DNA from: Chryseobacterium limigenitum
Lineage (GTDB): Bacteria; Bacteroidota; Bacteroidia; Flavobacteriales; Weeksellaceae
Direction of reading: 5' to 3'
Length of the DNA: 64,000 nucleotides
Assembly: GCF_900114875.1 (NCBI RefSeq)
Contig: NZ_FPKW01000003.1
Span: 1 to 64,000, forward strand
Of the stretch, positions 35,977 through 45,035 are shown piece by piece (the stretch's first letter is position 1; each line of letters starts with the position of its first letter). The translations under genes were made by a program, and so were the position numbers. The notes beneath the pieces are model-generated. The model made no database searches, had not been told where the DNA came from, and was given only the letters and a program-made list of their open reading frames with translations.

Positions 35977-36375
35977 CTAATGCGTAAACTCATTCTCGCA
36001 ATAATAGCAAATGAATTTATGACTCGTTAAAAGCGAAACTCCAAAAAAGCTCGTTGCGCTGTCATCCCTGTAAATATGGTTTGAACCACATTTCGGACAC
36101 ACAAAATCAAACTTAGGATCTGCAATGGTATGTTCTACTTCCAGCGAAACCTTCTCATTTTCTTTATAATCGTTCAGAATTTGAGTGGCTTTCTCCAAGT
36201 CTTCTTCAAAAACCTGCAACTGAATTCCCCCAACTGCCTGCGAAAGCAACCAATCGGATTGAATAAGCTGTTCGTTCGCGATGAAACTGTTGATCTCATT
36301 TTCAGCCAATATCTGTTTGTCTCTATTGGCTTCAAGAGCAGTTTCGTAAAATTTAAACTTAACTAATTCTGACAT
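35977..36375 (-). CDS. DUF2007-type protein with C-terminal zinc ribbon
   Basis: 132 residues. The N-terminal ~70 residues resemble the DUF2007 putative signal-transducing domain (VKFKFYETALEANRDKQILA, GIQLQVFEEDLEKATQILND). The C-terminal CPKCGSNH and CYYCENEF form a four-Cys zinc ribbon. No signal peptide; cytoplasmic. It starts 3 nt after the exonuclease stop codon on the same strand, so it is co-transcribed and perhaps a partner. Function unknown. Confidence 0.75.
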   Translation of the reverse strand: MSELVKFKFYETALEANRDKQILAENEINSFIANEQLIQSDWLLSQAVGGIQLQVFEEDLEKATQILNDYKENEKVSLEVEHTIADPKFDFVCPKCGSNHIYRDDSATSFFGVSLLTSHKFICYYCENEFTH

Positions 36376-36378
36376 ATT

Positions 36379-37143
36379 TTAGAATTTACCTGACAATTGT
36401 ATTTTAGTGAAAACCTTCTTCGTGTAAAGCGGGAAATCAGCATTCTGAAGCCATCCGAAATATCCAAGATCCTTTTGGAAAACAGCTTTTACGCCCTGAC
36501 CTTTATATTTTCCGAAATTGAAAACCGGTTCCGTTTTATCATTAAGTCCGATGAAACCTGCAAGATCTGCATTCTTATTGTGGAATGTAAATTCACTTAA
36601 AGGAGCAATTTCATTCGGAATATCATCATACTTTCCAATCTGAGCGTCCAAAACTTCGAAAGTTGCCATCACGTCAGCCTCAGCCGAGTGCGCATTTTCA
36701 AGAGTTTTCCCACAGTAGAATTGATAAGCTGCGCCTAAATTTCTAGGTTCTTTTTTATGGAAAATAGTCTGTGCATCAACAAGTTTGAATTTACTTAAAT
36801 CAAAATCAAGTTCTGCTCTCAAAAGTTCTTCTGCCAACAAAGGAACATCAAATCTGTTAGAATTGAATCCTCCCAAATCCGCACCTGAAATCATTTCCAT
36901 TACTTTTGATGCGATCTCTTTGAAGGTTGGAGCATCTTTTACATCTTCATCATAAATTCCGTGAATCTGGCTGGATTCAAGAGGAATCGGCATTTCAGGA
37001 TTTACTTTCCACGTTTTGCTTTCTCTTGAAGCATCAGGATTTACTTTTAAGATACAGATTTCAACGATTCTGTCTTTAGCAATGTTCGTTCCTGTTGTTT
37101 CAAGGTCAAAAATACAAAGAGGTTTATGCAGTTTTAAATTCAT
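36379..37143 (-). CDS. 3'-5' exonuclease, DnaQ-like (DEDDh)
   Basis: 254 residues. The exonuclease domain has the first acidic motif D13-x-E15 (CIFDLETTGTN), the second around GGFNSNRFDVPLL and the third with HSAEADVMATF, the DEDDh set. A C-terminal ~60-residue extension reads FNFGKYKGQGVKAVFQKDLGYFGWLQN, a common add-on in Bacteroidota homologues. Likely a proofreading- or RNase T-like enzyme; DNA versus RNA substrate cannot be decided. Operon with the DUF2007 protein. Confidence 0.9.
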   Translation of the reverse strand: MNLKLHKPLCIFDLETTGTNIAKDRIVEICILKVNPDASRESKTWKVNPEMPIPLESSQIHGIYDEDVKDAPTFKEIASKVMEMISGADLGGFNSNRFDVPLLAEELLRAELDFDLSKFKLVDAQTIFHKKEPRNLGAAYQFYCGKTLENAHSAEADVMATFEVLDAQIGKYDDIPNEIAPLSEFTFHNKNADLAGFIGLNDKTEPVFNFGKYKGQGVKAVFQKDLGYFGWLQNADFPLYTKKVFTKIQLSGKF

Positions 37144-37234
37144 TTTTATTAAGTTATGAGTTATAAAGTATGAATTATGAGTTGATAGCGAGATAGTTGA
37201 ATGTAACTTATCACTAATAACTTATAATTCATAA
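37144..37234. repeat. Inverted-repeat spacer
   Basis: AAGTTATGAGTTATAAAGT-type DNA on the left faces AACTTATAATTCATAACT on the right, forming an imperfect long stem in the pssA-exonuclease spacer. Confidence 0.5.
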
Positions 37235-37948
37235 CTAATTAAGTTGTTTTTGAAATACTAATGATACTAAGATATAATAAATTACAAGCATCGGAATCCC
37301 GACGATCTGAAATATCGCTAAAATGGCAATTCCGCCAACGATTAATACGATTTTAGCATAATTGTCCTGAATTTTTTTTGATTTGAATTTCATCGCCATC
37401 ATTTTTATCGGACTGATCAACAGCCATGAAGTAATGATGGTTAAGAGAATCAATAATAATTCATTTTCGAAAAGGAAACTGAAATAATTGGTTTCTTTGA
37501 ATGCATAATACAGACCAAAAAGCAAAACAGTATTGGTTGGTGTATTTAATCCTTTAAAATAATAGCGCTGCTCCTCATCCAGATTGAAAATCGCAAGTCT
37601 TAAACAAGAAAAAACTGTAACAAGCAATCCGAAGTATTTGATCTCAAAAGGAAGATGAAGTCCTAATAATTCTGTCCCGAAAGGCTCTAATGCTTTATAC
37701 ATTGTCAATCCGGGAATCACCCCAAAACTCACCATATCGGCAAGAGAATCCAGTTGAAGTCCCAAATTTGAGTTTGATTTTAAAGCTCTGGAAACAAATC
37801 CGTCAAAAAAATCAAATATCGAAGAAAGAATAAGGCAGATCGCAGTCGTTTGATAATCACCTAAAATAAGATGAATGGCACCCACGCAACCTGCAAATAG
37901 ATTAGCCAGCGTTAATGCATTGGCAAGATTATTTTTAATGAAATTCAT
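37235..37948 (-). CDS. pssA: CDP-diacylglycerol-serine O-phosphatidyltransferase
   Basis: 237 residues from the preferred start at 37948. Upstream sequence holds the promoter, so the longer frame to 37999 is rejected. The CDP-alcohol phosphotransferase motif is FDFFDGFVSRA, continuing to GLQLDSLADMVSFG (DxxDG...G...D...D intact; the usual Ala before Arg is Ser). About seven membrane helices. It makes phosphatidylserine, the precursor of phosphatidylethanolamine. Inner membrane. PgsA-type enzymes share the motif, but the VSFGVIPG ending favours PssA. Confidence 0.9.
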   Translation of the reverse strand: MNFIKNNLANALTLANLFAGCVGAIHLILGDYQTTAICLILSSIFDFFDGFVSRALKSNSNLGLQLDSLADMVSFGVIPGLTMYKALEPFGTELLGLHLPFEIKYFGLLVTVFSCLRLAIFNLDEEQRYYFKGLNTPTNTVLLFGLYYAFKETNYFSFLFENELLLILLTIITSWLLISPIKMMAMKFKSKKIQDNYAKIVLIVGGIAILAIFQIVGIPMLVIYYILVSLVFQKQLN

Positions 37949-37952
37949 AATC

Positions 37953-37961
37953 GCAAAATTA
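37953..37961 (-). promoter_or_regulatory. pssA promoter, near-leaderless
   Basis: On the minus strand TAATTTTGC lies 4 nt before the ATG at 37948, which also supports that start. Confidence 0.55.
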
Positions 37962-38051
37962 AAACAATAAATCAGTTTAACAATGTAACAATTTAACAAT
38001 GTACTAGTAATTGTTGCAGTGGTAGATTGTTAAATTGTTACATTAATTTGG

Positions 38052-38060
38052 TAAATTTGC
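38052..38060 (+). promoter_or_regulatory. Promoter of the LTA-synthase-like gene, near-leaderless
   Basis: TAAATTTGC ends 3 nt before the ATG at 38064. Confidence 0.6.
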
Positions 38061-38063
38061 CGG

Positions 38064-39995
38064 ATGAAATTTTTTAAAGAATTTAGAAAACAGGAAGTTC
38101 TGGTACTTTTATACCGGATTTTTTTAGCATACTTTTTTTATCAGATTGCAAGATTTTTATTTTGGTATTTCAATAAAGAACTGATAAAAGTTGATTCTGT
38201 TTCAGATTATTTCGGTCTGGCATTTCATGGGATTGCGTTTGATACAACGGCGATTCTGTATGTAAATGCGCTGTTTATTCTGTTAAGTTTGGTTCCGATT
38301 GTTATCAATACCAAGAAAGTCTATCAAAAAGTGCTTTTCTGGCTGTATTTTATTACCAACGGAATTGCCTATGCCATGAATTTTGGTGATTTTGTTTACT
38401 TTAAATTTGCGCAGACAAGATTAACTTCGGCGGCTTTTCAGGTGGCACAGCACGAATCCAATATTTTAAAAGTTTTTACGGCTTCAATCGTTCAAAATCC
38501 TTTTATCTTAATATGGTTTGTTGTTTTGATGTGGCTTTGGATTTTCCTTTACAAAAAAGTGAAAATTGAAGAAAGTAAACCTGTAAAATTGATTCCTTAC
38601 TTTATTTTATCCGTTGTTACGCTTTGTTTAACGGCAGTTTTGTGCGTTGGAGGAATTCGTGGAGATTTCAAACACAGTACAAGACCGATCAATTTGGTGG
38701 ATGCAAACCGTTTTGTGAAAATTCCGTCACAGGGAAATCTTGTTTTGAACAGTACTTTTTCATTTTTTAGAACATTAAATACGAATAGTTTTAAGGAAGT
38801 TCATTTTGTAGATGAAAAATTTATTAATGAAAATATTCAGCCTTATAAAATTTATGATAGGAAAGTTGCTAACAAGCCTAACATTGTCATTTTTATTGTT
38901 GAATCTTTTAGCAGAGAATATTCCGGAGCTTTTAATCAAAATACGAAGATAAAAGATTACGTTTCTTACACACCGTTTCTTGATAGTCTGGCAGGTCAAA
39001 GTTTGATTTTTCCGAATACTTTTGCGAACGGAAGACAGTCTATTCACGGAATGAGCAGTGTTTTGGCAGGGATTCCGAGTTTGACGGACGCTTTTACGAG
39101 CTCACCTTATTCAAATCAGAAAATACAGTCGATTGTTTCAGTTTGTAATGATCTGGGTTACGATACTTCTTTCTATCACGGCGCTCCGAATGGATCAATG
39201 GGCTTTTTAGGTTTTGGAAATATTCTTGGGTTTAAACATTATTTTGGAAAAACGGAATACAATCATGATGAAGATTTCGACGGAATGTGGGCGATCTGGG
39301 ATGAACCATTTTTACAGTATTTTGCTAAAAATGTAGGAAAAAAACAGCCTTTTATGGCGACAGTTTTCACGGCTTCTTCTCATCATCCGTTCAAAATTCC
39401 TGAAAAATATAACGGTAAATTTAAAAAAGGTACCAATCAGATGCATGAGCCGATGCAGTACACTGATTATTCAATTAAGAAATATTTTGAAACGGCTAAA
39501 AAACAACCTTGGTACAACAATACTATTTTTGTTTTCACAGGAGATCACACCAACGAAATTTATTATCCGGAATATCAAAAAGCAATGAACCGTTTCGCAG
39601 TTCCTATTATTTTATATTCTCCAAATCCGGAATATAATTTAAAAGGTGTAAATCTTGAAGAAGCTCAACAGATCGATATTTACCCAACTTTAGCTGATCT
39701 TATCGGTTATAATAAAAGAATCAGAAGCTGGGGGAGAAGTTTGGTAAGCGATAGAAAATATCCGGCCATCATTGCAAACTCAGACGGAGGGGTAGAGCAG
39801 TTCATTATCGGGAATTATATTTACCGTTTTGATGGCAAAAATGTAGTAGGAATCTTTGATAAATCAGATTTAGGATTAGAAAAAAATCTTATGGATCAAT
39901 TAAAAAGTAATCCGGAAGTACAAAAAGGGCAGGAGATCGCCAAAGCTTGGTATCAGGATTATATGGATAGAGTCATTAACAGAAAACTGTATTAG
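38064..39995 (+). CDS. LTA synthase/sulfatase-family membrane phosphotransferase
   Basis: 643 residues. Five membrane helices in the first ~200 residues are followed by a large extracytoplasmic sulfatase-like domain starting near KPNIVIFIVESFS (272-284). The nucleophile region ANGRQSIHGMSSVLAGIP puts Ser-327 where LtaS and MdoB-type enzymes have Thr/Ser. Later HHPF, FTGDHTNE and the metal-binding Asp/His fit the family. In Gram-negatives such proteins transfer phosphoglycerol or phosphoethanolamine to envelope glycans or lipid A; the substrate here is unknown. Single gene. Confidence 0.88.
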   Translation: MKFFKEFRKQEVLVLLYRIFLAYFFYQIARFLFWYFNKELIKVDSVSDYFGLAFHGIAFDTTAILYVNALFILLSLVPIVINTKKVYQKVLFWLYFITNGIAYAMNFGDFVYFKFAQTRLTSAAFQVAQHESNILKVFTASIVQNPFILIWFVVLMWLWIFLYKKVKIEESKPVKLIPYFILSVVTLCLTAVLCVGGIRGDFKHSTRPINLVDANRFVKIPSQGNLVLNSTFSFFRTLNTNSFKEVHFVDEKFINENIQPYKIYDRKVANKPNIVIFIVESFSREYSGAFNQNTKIKDYVSYTPFLDSLAGQSLIFPNTFANGRQSIHGMSSVLAGIPSLTDAFTSSPYSNQKIQSIVSVCNDLGYDTSFYHGAPNGSMGFLGFGNILGFKHYFGKTEYNHDEDFDGMWAIWDEPFLQYFAKNVGKKQPFMATVFTASSHHPFKIPEKYNGKFKKGTNQMHEPMQYTDYSIKKYFETAKKQPWYNNTIFVFTGDHTNEIYYPEYQKAMNRFAVPIILYSPNPEYNLKGVNLEEAQQIDIYPTLADLIGYNKRIRSWGRSLVSDRKYPAIIANSDGGVEQFIIGNYIYRFDGKNVVGIFDKSDLGLEKNLMDQLKSNPEVQKGQEIAKAWYQDYMDRVINRKLY

Positions 39996-40147
39996 GCGTT
40001 TAACCCGTGTTTAATTCTGAAAATTGGTACATCTATTGTTATATATGCCAAGGATAATAAAAGTTTTTGTTTGTTTAAAATTAATTTATATTTTTAGCAA
40101 TAAATAGATAACAGAAATATTTTATTTGAATTAAAACGGTAAGAAAT

Positions 40148-40564
40148 ATGAAAAAATTATTATTAACATTGGCATTTTCTTTATTTGGTGTATTATCTTT
40201 TGCACAAATTGAGGGTAAATGGAAAACAGTAGACGATGAAACCAAACAAGCGAAATCTATTGTTGAGATCTATAAAAAAGGAGATCAATATTACGGAAAG
40301 GTTTCTCAATTGTTGATAAAACCGGCAAATCCTAATTGTGTAGACTGTAAAGATGATAGAAAAAACAAGCCAATTTTGGGAATGGAAATCATCAGAGGTT
40401 TGAAAAAAGACGGTGATGAATTCTCAGGAGGGACGATCACAGATCCAAAAACGGGTAAAACTTATAAGTGTACAATTACACGAAAAGGAGACCAATTAAA
40501 TGTGAGAGGATATATAGGAATCTCTTTAATGGGTAGAACGCAGACTTGGCAGAAAGTTAACTAA
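40148..40564 (+). CDS. DUF2147 family secreted protein
   Basis: 138 residues. Signal peptide ~1-19 (LSFAQ), then IEGKWKTVDDETKQAKSIVEI, the DUF2147 opening, a CVDCKDD pair, and the terminal GRTQTWQKV typical of the family. Periplasmic, about 120-residue beta-barrel domain. Function of the family is unclear. Single gene with terminator. Confidence 0.85.
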   Translation: MKKLLLTLAFSLFGVLSFAQIEGKWKTVDDETKQAKSIVEIYKKGDQYYGKVSQLLIKPANPNCVDCKDDRKNKPILGMEIIRGLKKDGDEFSGGTITDPKTGKTYKCTITRKGDQLNVRGYIGISLMGRTQTWQKVN

Positions 40565-40586
40565 TCAAGTTTACAATAGAATTTAT

Positions 40587-40620
40587 AACGGCATTTCATT
40601 AAATGAGATGTCGTTTTTGT
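40587..40620 (+). terminator. DUF2147 gene terminator
   Basis: Stem AACGGCATTTCAT/ATGAGATGTCGTT with two mismatches, then T5. Confidence 0.7.
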
Positions 40621-40667
40621 TTTTGAAAAAATCTGTAACGAAAAAATAAACTGCACACTTATAGTAT

Positions 40668-41165
40668 ATGAGCACAAATTTGGAAAGAACATTTATACAG
40701 TTTTTGAAAGAAAATCAAAGGATTGTACATAAAATATGCAGGATATATACAAATAATGAGCAAGATCATGAAGATCTTTTTCAGGAAATCACGATTCAGC
40801 TTTGGAAATCTTTTCCGGGTTTTAAAGGTGATGCCAAATTTTCTACATGGATGTATCGCGTAGCATTGAATACGGCAATTACATTATTTAAAAAGCCTAA
40901 GAAAAGAGACCTGCAACATGCTGAAGTAGATATTTCATCATTAAAAATAGAATATGAAATCTATGAAGATGACGAACACAAGTTGAAAAAGATGTACAAA
41001 GCGATTTATGAGCTTTCTGATATTGAAAAAGCTTTGATTATGATGTATCTGGAAGACAAATCTTACAGGGAAATTAGCGAGATTCTCGGAATTACAGAAG
41101 GAAATGCCAGAGTGAAAATGAATAGAGCTAAAAATAATTTAAAATTAAAAATAAACACACAATAA
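40668..41165 (+). CDS. ECF-type RNA polymerase sigma factor
   Basis: 165 residues with only regions 2 and 4, the ECF layout. Region 2: NEQDHEDLFQEITIQLW and FSTWMYRVALNTAIT. Region 4: LSDIEKALIMMYLEDKSYRE followed by ILGITEGNARVKMNRAKNNL. Start ATG at 40668. It is followed, after 1 nt, by a membrane protein that is the likely regulator. Target promoters unknown. Confidence 0.92.
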   Translation: MSTNLERTFIQFLKENQRIVHKICRIYTNNEQDHEDLFQEITIQLWKSFPGFKGDAKFSTWMYRVALNTAITLFKKPKKRDLQHAEVDISSLKIEYEIYEDDEHKLKKMYKAIYELSDIEKALIMMYLEDKSYREISEILGITEGNARVKMNRAKNNLKLKINTQ

Positions 41166-41166
41166 G

Positions 41167-41769
41167 ATGGAAGAATTAGAACTTTTAAAAAAAGACTGGA
41201 ATAAAGATTCCACTGAATTTAAAAACTATTCAGAAAAAGAAATTTATACCATGATAAAGCAAAAATCTGTTTCAGTCACCAGAATTTTATGTTTGATAGG
41301 CTTAATAGAAATTGTCCTCTGGGCAGTTTATGGATACATTGATGGACAACTTCCTGCCTTCAGAATGGCATTATTTGCCGTGTTTTTTGCATTGATTATT
41401 TATTTTTATTTTAAAATGAAAACGCAGGAAAGCTCAATATTCTTAATGAAAAGTATTTTAAATATCAGAAAAGTAGTTTTTGGATATGCCGGAATTTCTT
41501 TCCTTTTGATTATTTTAATGAATATTATTGATTTTAAACATAATACTAAAGATTTCATGGCTGGACTTAATGATGGATATAATCATAATAGCCCTCATAC
41601 TACGAATTCTGAACAGATGACTCCTGGACTTGGAAATTACATAGTTTTTGGAGTGGTTTTAATTATTGCGATATATTTATTGTATATAATTTATAAAAAG
41701 ACCTACGGCAAAATACTTTTTAACCTTAAAAAAAATTATAAAGAATTAAGTAAAATAGAAGAAAACTAG
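41167..41769 (+). CDS. Membrane protein partnered with the ECF sigma factor (putative anti-sigma)
   Basis: 200 residues. A cytoplasmic N-terminus (LLKKDWNKDSTEFKNYSEKE) precedes four membrane helices (about 38-56, 63-80, 100-119, 158-177) with a His/Asn-rich loop. It starts one base after the sigma factor stop codon, so translation is coupled. No ZAS zinc motif, so it is not a classical anti-sigma, but topology and coupling make sigma control the simplest role. Similar pairs are common in Flavobacteriia. Confidence 0.65.
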   Translation: MEELELLKKDWNKDSTEFKNYSEKEIYTMIKQKSVSVTRILCLIGLIEIVLWAVYGYIDGQLPAFRMALFAVFFALIIYFYFKMKTQESSIFLMKSILNIRKVVFGYAGISFLLIILMNIIDFKHNTKDFMAGLNDGYNHNSPHTTNSEQMTPGLGNYIVFGVVLIIAIYLLYIIYKKTYGKILFNLKKNYKELSKIEEN

Positions 41770-41789
41770 GTTGAAATAAAATTAATAAA

Positions 41790-41820
41790 GCGATATTTCG
41801 TTCAATGCTATGTCGTTTTT
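41790..41820 (+). terminator. Weak terminator after the sigma factor operon
   Basis: Short stem CGATAT/ATGTCG (one G-U) with a large loop and T5. Confidence 0.45.
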
Positions 41821-41844
41821 GTTATGTTAATAATAAAAAAACAC

Positions 41845-41852
41845 TATTTTTG
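41845..41852 (+). promoter_or_regulatory. pdhB promoter -7 box
   Basis: TATTTTTG, 23 nt before the start codon. Confidence 0.55.
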
Positions 41853-41875
41853 TAGTCTAAATTTTTCAAATAAAT

Positions 41876-42856
41876 ATGGCAGAATATACTTTTCGTGAGG
41901 TAATTGCGCAAGCAATGAGCGAGGAAATGCGTAAAGACGAATCCATCTTTTTAATGGGGGAGGAAGTTGCAGAATATAATGGTGCGTATAAGGCTTCAAA
42001 AGGAATGTTGGATGAATTTGGTCCTAAGAGAGTAATCGATACACCAATCGCTGAGCTTGGTTTTACAGGGATTGCTGTAGGTGCTGCAATGAACGGGAAC
42101 AGACCAATTGTTGAGTATATGACGTTCAATTTCTCATTGGTAGGTATTGATCAGATTATCAATAATGCGGCTAAGATCCGTCAGATGAGTGGTGGCCAGT
42201 GGAACTGTCCGATCGTTTTCAGAGGCCCTACGGCTTCGGCAGGTCAGTTGGGTGCAACTCACTCTCAGGCTTTCGAAAACTGGTTCGCAAACGTACCTGG
42301 TCTTAAAGTAGTAGTTCCTTCAAACCCTTACGATGCGAAAGGATTGTTGAAAACAGCTATTCAGGATAATGATCCTGTGATCTTCATGGAATCTGAGCAG
42401 ATGTATGGTGATAAAATGGAAATTCCAGAAGAAGAGTACTATTTACCAATCGGAAAAGCAGATATCAAGAGAGAAGGTACAGATGTTACTTTAGTTTCTT
42501 TCGGGAAAATTATGAAGCTGGCTATTCAGGCTGCTGAAGATATGGCTAAAGAAGGAATCTCTGTTGAGGTTATTGACCTTAGAACAGTTCGTCCTTTAGA
42601 TTTTGATACTGTTTTAGAATCTGTAAAGAAAACAAATAGATTAGTTATTTTAGAAGAAGCCTGGCCATTTGCGTCTATTTCTTCTGAGATTACCTATATG
42701 GTACAGCAGAAAGCATTTGATTATTTGGATGCTCCAATCAAGAGAATTACTACTCCTGATGCGCCTGCTCCATACTCAGCTGCATTATTTGCAGAATGGT
42801 TCCCTAAGCTTGAAAAAGTGAAAGAGGAGATCAAAAATGCGATGTACGTTAAATAG
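41876..42856 (+). CDS. pdhB: Pyruvate dehydrogenase E1 component, beta subunit
   Basis: 326 residues. It opens with TFREVIAQAMSEEMRKDESI. Beta-subunit landmarks are GPKRVIDTPIAELGFTG, EYMTFNFSLVGIDQIINNAA, SGGQWNCPIVFRGP and HSQAFENWFANVPGLKVV. It forms the E1 heterotetramer with the alpha subunit, which is not adjacent here. The C-terminal half (TLVSFGKIM, IDLRTVRPLD) fits E1-beta. Cytoplasmic. Branched-chain E1-beta is a related alternative. Confidence 0.93.
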   Translation: MAEYTFREVIAQAMSEEMRKDESIFLMGEEVAEYNGAYKASKGMLDEFGPKRVIDTPIAELGFTGIAVGAAMNGNRPIVEYMTFNFSLVGIDQIINNAAKIRQMSGGQWNCPIVFRGPTASAGQLGATHSQAFENWFANVPGLKVVVPSNPYDAKGLLKTAIQDNDPVIFMESEQMYGDKMEIPEEEYYLPIGKADIKREGTDVTLVSFGKIMKLAIQAAEDMAKEGISVEVIDLRTVRPLDFDTVLESVKKTNRLVILEEAWPFASISSEITYMVQQKAFDYLDAPIKRITTPDAPAPYSAALFAEWFPKLEKVKEEIKNAMYVK

Positions 42857-42865
42857 ATATAATAG

Positions 42866-42892
42866 AAAAAAGCTTCCGAAAGGGAGCTTTTT
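42866..42892 (+). terminator. pdhB terminator
   Basis: Stem AAAAGCTTCC/GGGAGCTTTT around GAAA, with a T-tail. Confidence 0.75.
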
Positions 42893-42940
42893 CATTTATT
42901 CTATGCATGAAGAAATGTGCTCAAGATCATAAATTTAGTA

Positions 42941-42949
42941 TAAATTTGC
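42941..42949 (+). promoter_or_regulatory. kup promoter -7 box
   Basis: TAAATTTGC, 23 nt before the kup start. Confidence 0.65.
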
Positions 42950-42972
42950 GCACTTAAAATATATAAGTTGAT

Positions 42973-44967
42973 ATGGCAGAAGTTACAGAAGGTGGTCATC
43001 ATTTTGACATTAAAAAACTTTCTTTTTTTGGAGTTCTAGTTTCTTTAGGAATTGTTTTCGGAGATATTGGAACATCACCGCTTTACGTAATGAAAGCAAT
43101 TGTGAATGCAAGAGGTGCAGGTAGCACTATGCCTTTCAATGAATACATAGAAGGAGCGCTTTCTTGTATCATCTGGACCCTTACTCTTCAGACGACCGTA
43201 AAGTATGTTGTCATTGCCTTGAGGGCAGATAATAAAGGTGAAGGAGGGATTTTAGCATTGTTTTCATTAGTTAAAAACCTTAAAAAAGGCTGGCTGTATC
43301 TCGTAGCAATTGTTGGGGCTGCCGCATTGGTTGCTGATGGAGTGATAACACCGTCACTTACCGTAATGTCGGCTATTGAAGGTCTTGAAATTTATAATCC
43401 TCATACACCCGTTGTTACGATTACCATTGGTATTCTTATTTTAATCTTCGTAGTACAGCAATTTGGAACAAGCTTTATCGGGAAGTTTTTTGGCCCCGTA
43501 ATGGTTGTTTGGTTCCTGGTATTGGGAGGTTTAGGAGTAATGCATTTAACTGAAAATTTTGAGATTTTAAGATCATTCAATCCATATTATGCTTATAAGC
43601 TTATTGCCAATTCTCCGAGCGCAATTGTTATTCTTGGAGCTGTTTTCCTTTGTACAACAGGGGCGGAAGCACTTTATTCTGATTTAGGACATTGTGGTGC
43701 TAAAAATATCAGAGTAAGCTGGGCTTTTGTTAAAATCATGCTTATTTTAAACTACCTTGGGCAAGGCGCTTGGTTGTTAACTAATTATGGAAAACCAGGT
43801 TTCTCAGTAATCAATCCATTTTTTGGAATTATGGAGGAATGGATGATCGTTCCGGGAGTAATTTTAGCAACGGCTGCAGCAATTATTGCAAGTCAGGCAT
43901 TAATTACGGGTTCTTTTACGATCTTTTCTGAAGCGATGTCTCTTAATTTATGGCCTAATCAAAAAATTGATTATCCGTCCGGAGTTAAAGGACAAATGTA
44001 TATTCCAAGAATCAATTGGGGACTTCTTATTTTGTGTGTCATTGTGGTTCTTCACTTTAGAGAATCGGGCAAAATGGAAGCGGCTTATGGTCTTTCCATT
44101 ACGGTAACGATGCTAATGACAACCATATTATTAATTTTCTGGTTGCTGAAACATAGAATAAATAAATTGTTAATTCTATTTTTCGCTTTAGTCTATTTAT
44201 CTATCGAATTAGGATTCTTTAGTGCCAACATCATCAAATTCTTCGAAGGAGGTTGGATTACCGTTATCTTAGCCGGATTCATCGGAATTTGTATGTATGC
44301 TTGGTATAACGGAAGATTAATTAAGACTAAATTCATCAATTTCGTAAAAATAGATAGCTACGTTTCAATTATTAAGGATATGAAATTGGATGAAACGATC
44401 CCTAAATATGCTACCAACCTTGCTTATCTAAGCCGAGCAAAAAGAAATGATGAGGTGGAATCAAAAATCATCTATTCTATCATCAAAAAGCAACCGAAAA
44501 GAGCCGATCATTATTTTATTTTAAGTATTGTAAATCAGGAAGATCCATTTACATTTAAATATACGGTTGATGAAATTTTACCAGGAACGGTTTATAAAAT
44601 CAACTTCCTTTTAGGATTTAAGGTGGATAGAAGGATTAATGATTATTTCAGTATGGTTTTAAAAGATCTGATGGCAGACGGAACGATTCCTTCAAAAAGC
44701 AGCCATCCTTCTCTGAGGGCTCATAATATTCCGCCGGACCTGAAATATGTAGTAATAGACAACACCTATATCAACGATATACTTTTAACGGTTAAGCAGA
44801 AAATTACGCTTAATATTTACAACTTTGTGAAATATATTGGGAGTGATGATTTCAAATCCTGGGGTGTTACCTCTCACAACGTGGTTGTAGAGTCTGCTCC
44901 GATTACGGAATTAACAGTTTATGACAATAAAATTGAGCAGGCTGAATTTTTAAGACATAACAGTTAA
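42973..44967 (+). CDS. kup: KUP-family potassium uptake protein
   Basis: 664 residues, close to the family size (~620-660). The K+/H+ symporter signature GIVFGDIGTSPLYVMKAI is near residues 23-40. About twelve membrane helices are followed by a ~200-residue cytoplasmic C-terminal domain. Inner membrane. Internal landmarks are DNKGEGGILALFSLV, VADGVITPSLTVMSA and SQALITGSF. Single gene, with its own promoter. Confidence 0.96.
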   Translation: MAEVTEGGHHFDIKKLSFFGVLVSLGIVFGDIGTSPLYVMKAIVNARGAGSTMPFNEYIEGALSCIIWTLTLQTTVKYVVIALRADNKGEGGILALFSLVKNLKKGWLYLVAIVGAAALVADGVITPSLTVMSAIEGLEIYNPHTPVVTITIGILILIFVVQQFGTSFIGKFFGPVMVVWFLVLGGLGVMHLTENFEILRSFNPYYAYKLIANSPSAIVILGAVFLCTTGAEALYSDLGHCGAKNIRVSWAFVKIMLILNYLGQGAWLLTNYGKPGFSVINPFFGIMEEWMIVPGVILATAAAIIASQALITGSFTIFSEAMSLNLWPNQKIDYPSGVKGQMYIPRINWGLLILCVIVVLHFRESGKMEAAYGLSITVTMLMTTILLIFWLLKHRINKLLILFFALVYLSIELGFFSANIIKFFEGGWITVILAGFIGICMYAWYNGRLIKTKFINFVKIDSYVSIIKDMKLDETIPKYATNLAYLSRAKRNDEVESKIIYSIIKKQPKRADHYFILSIVNQEDPFTFKYTVDEILPGTVYKINFLLGFKVDRRINDYFSMVLKDLMADGTIPSKSSHPSLRAHNIPPDLKYVVIDNTYINDILLTVKQKITLNIYNFVKYIGSDDFKSWGVTSHNVVVESAPITELTVYDNKIEQAEFLRHNS

Positions 44968-45012
44968 GATCCTTTAACAGAATAGTCTGATATTTATTTA
45001 AATAAAAATCGA

Positions 45013-45020
45013 TAAATTTG
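45013..45020 (+). promoter_or_regulatory. Promoter of the fur-ostA operon
   Basis: TAAATTTG, 15 nt before the Fur-family start codon. Confidence 0.6.
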
Positions 45021-45035
45021 TAGATAATTTTTTTA

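Noticed and set aside
37949..37999. Longer N-terminus for PssA
   Set aside because: It would contain the minus-strand -7 box; the conserved protein begins at 37948.
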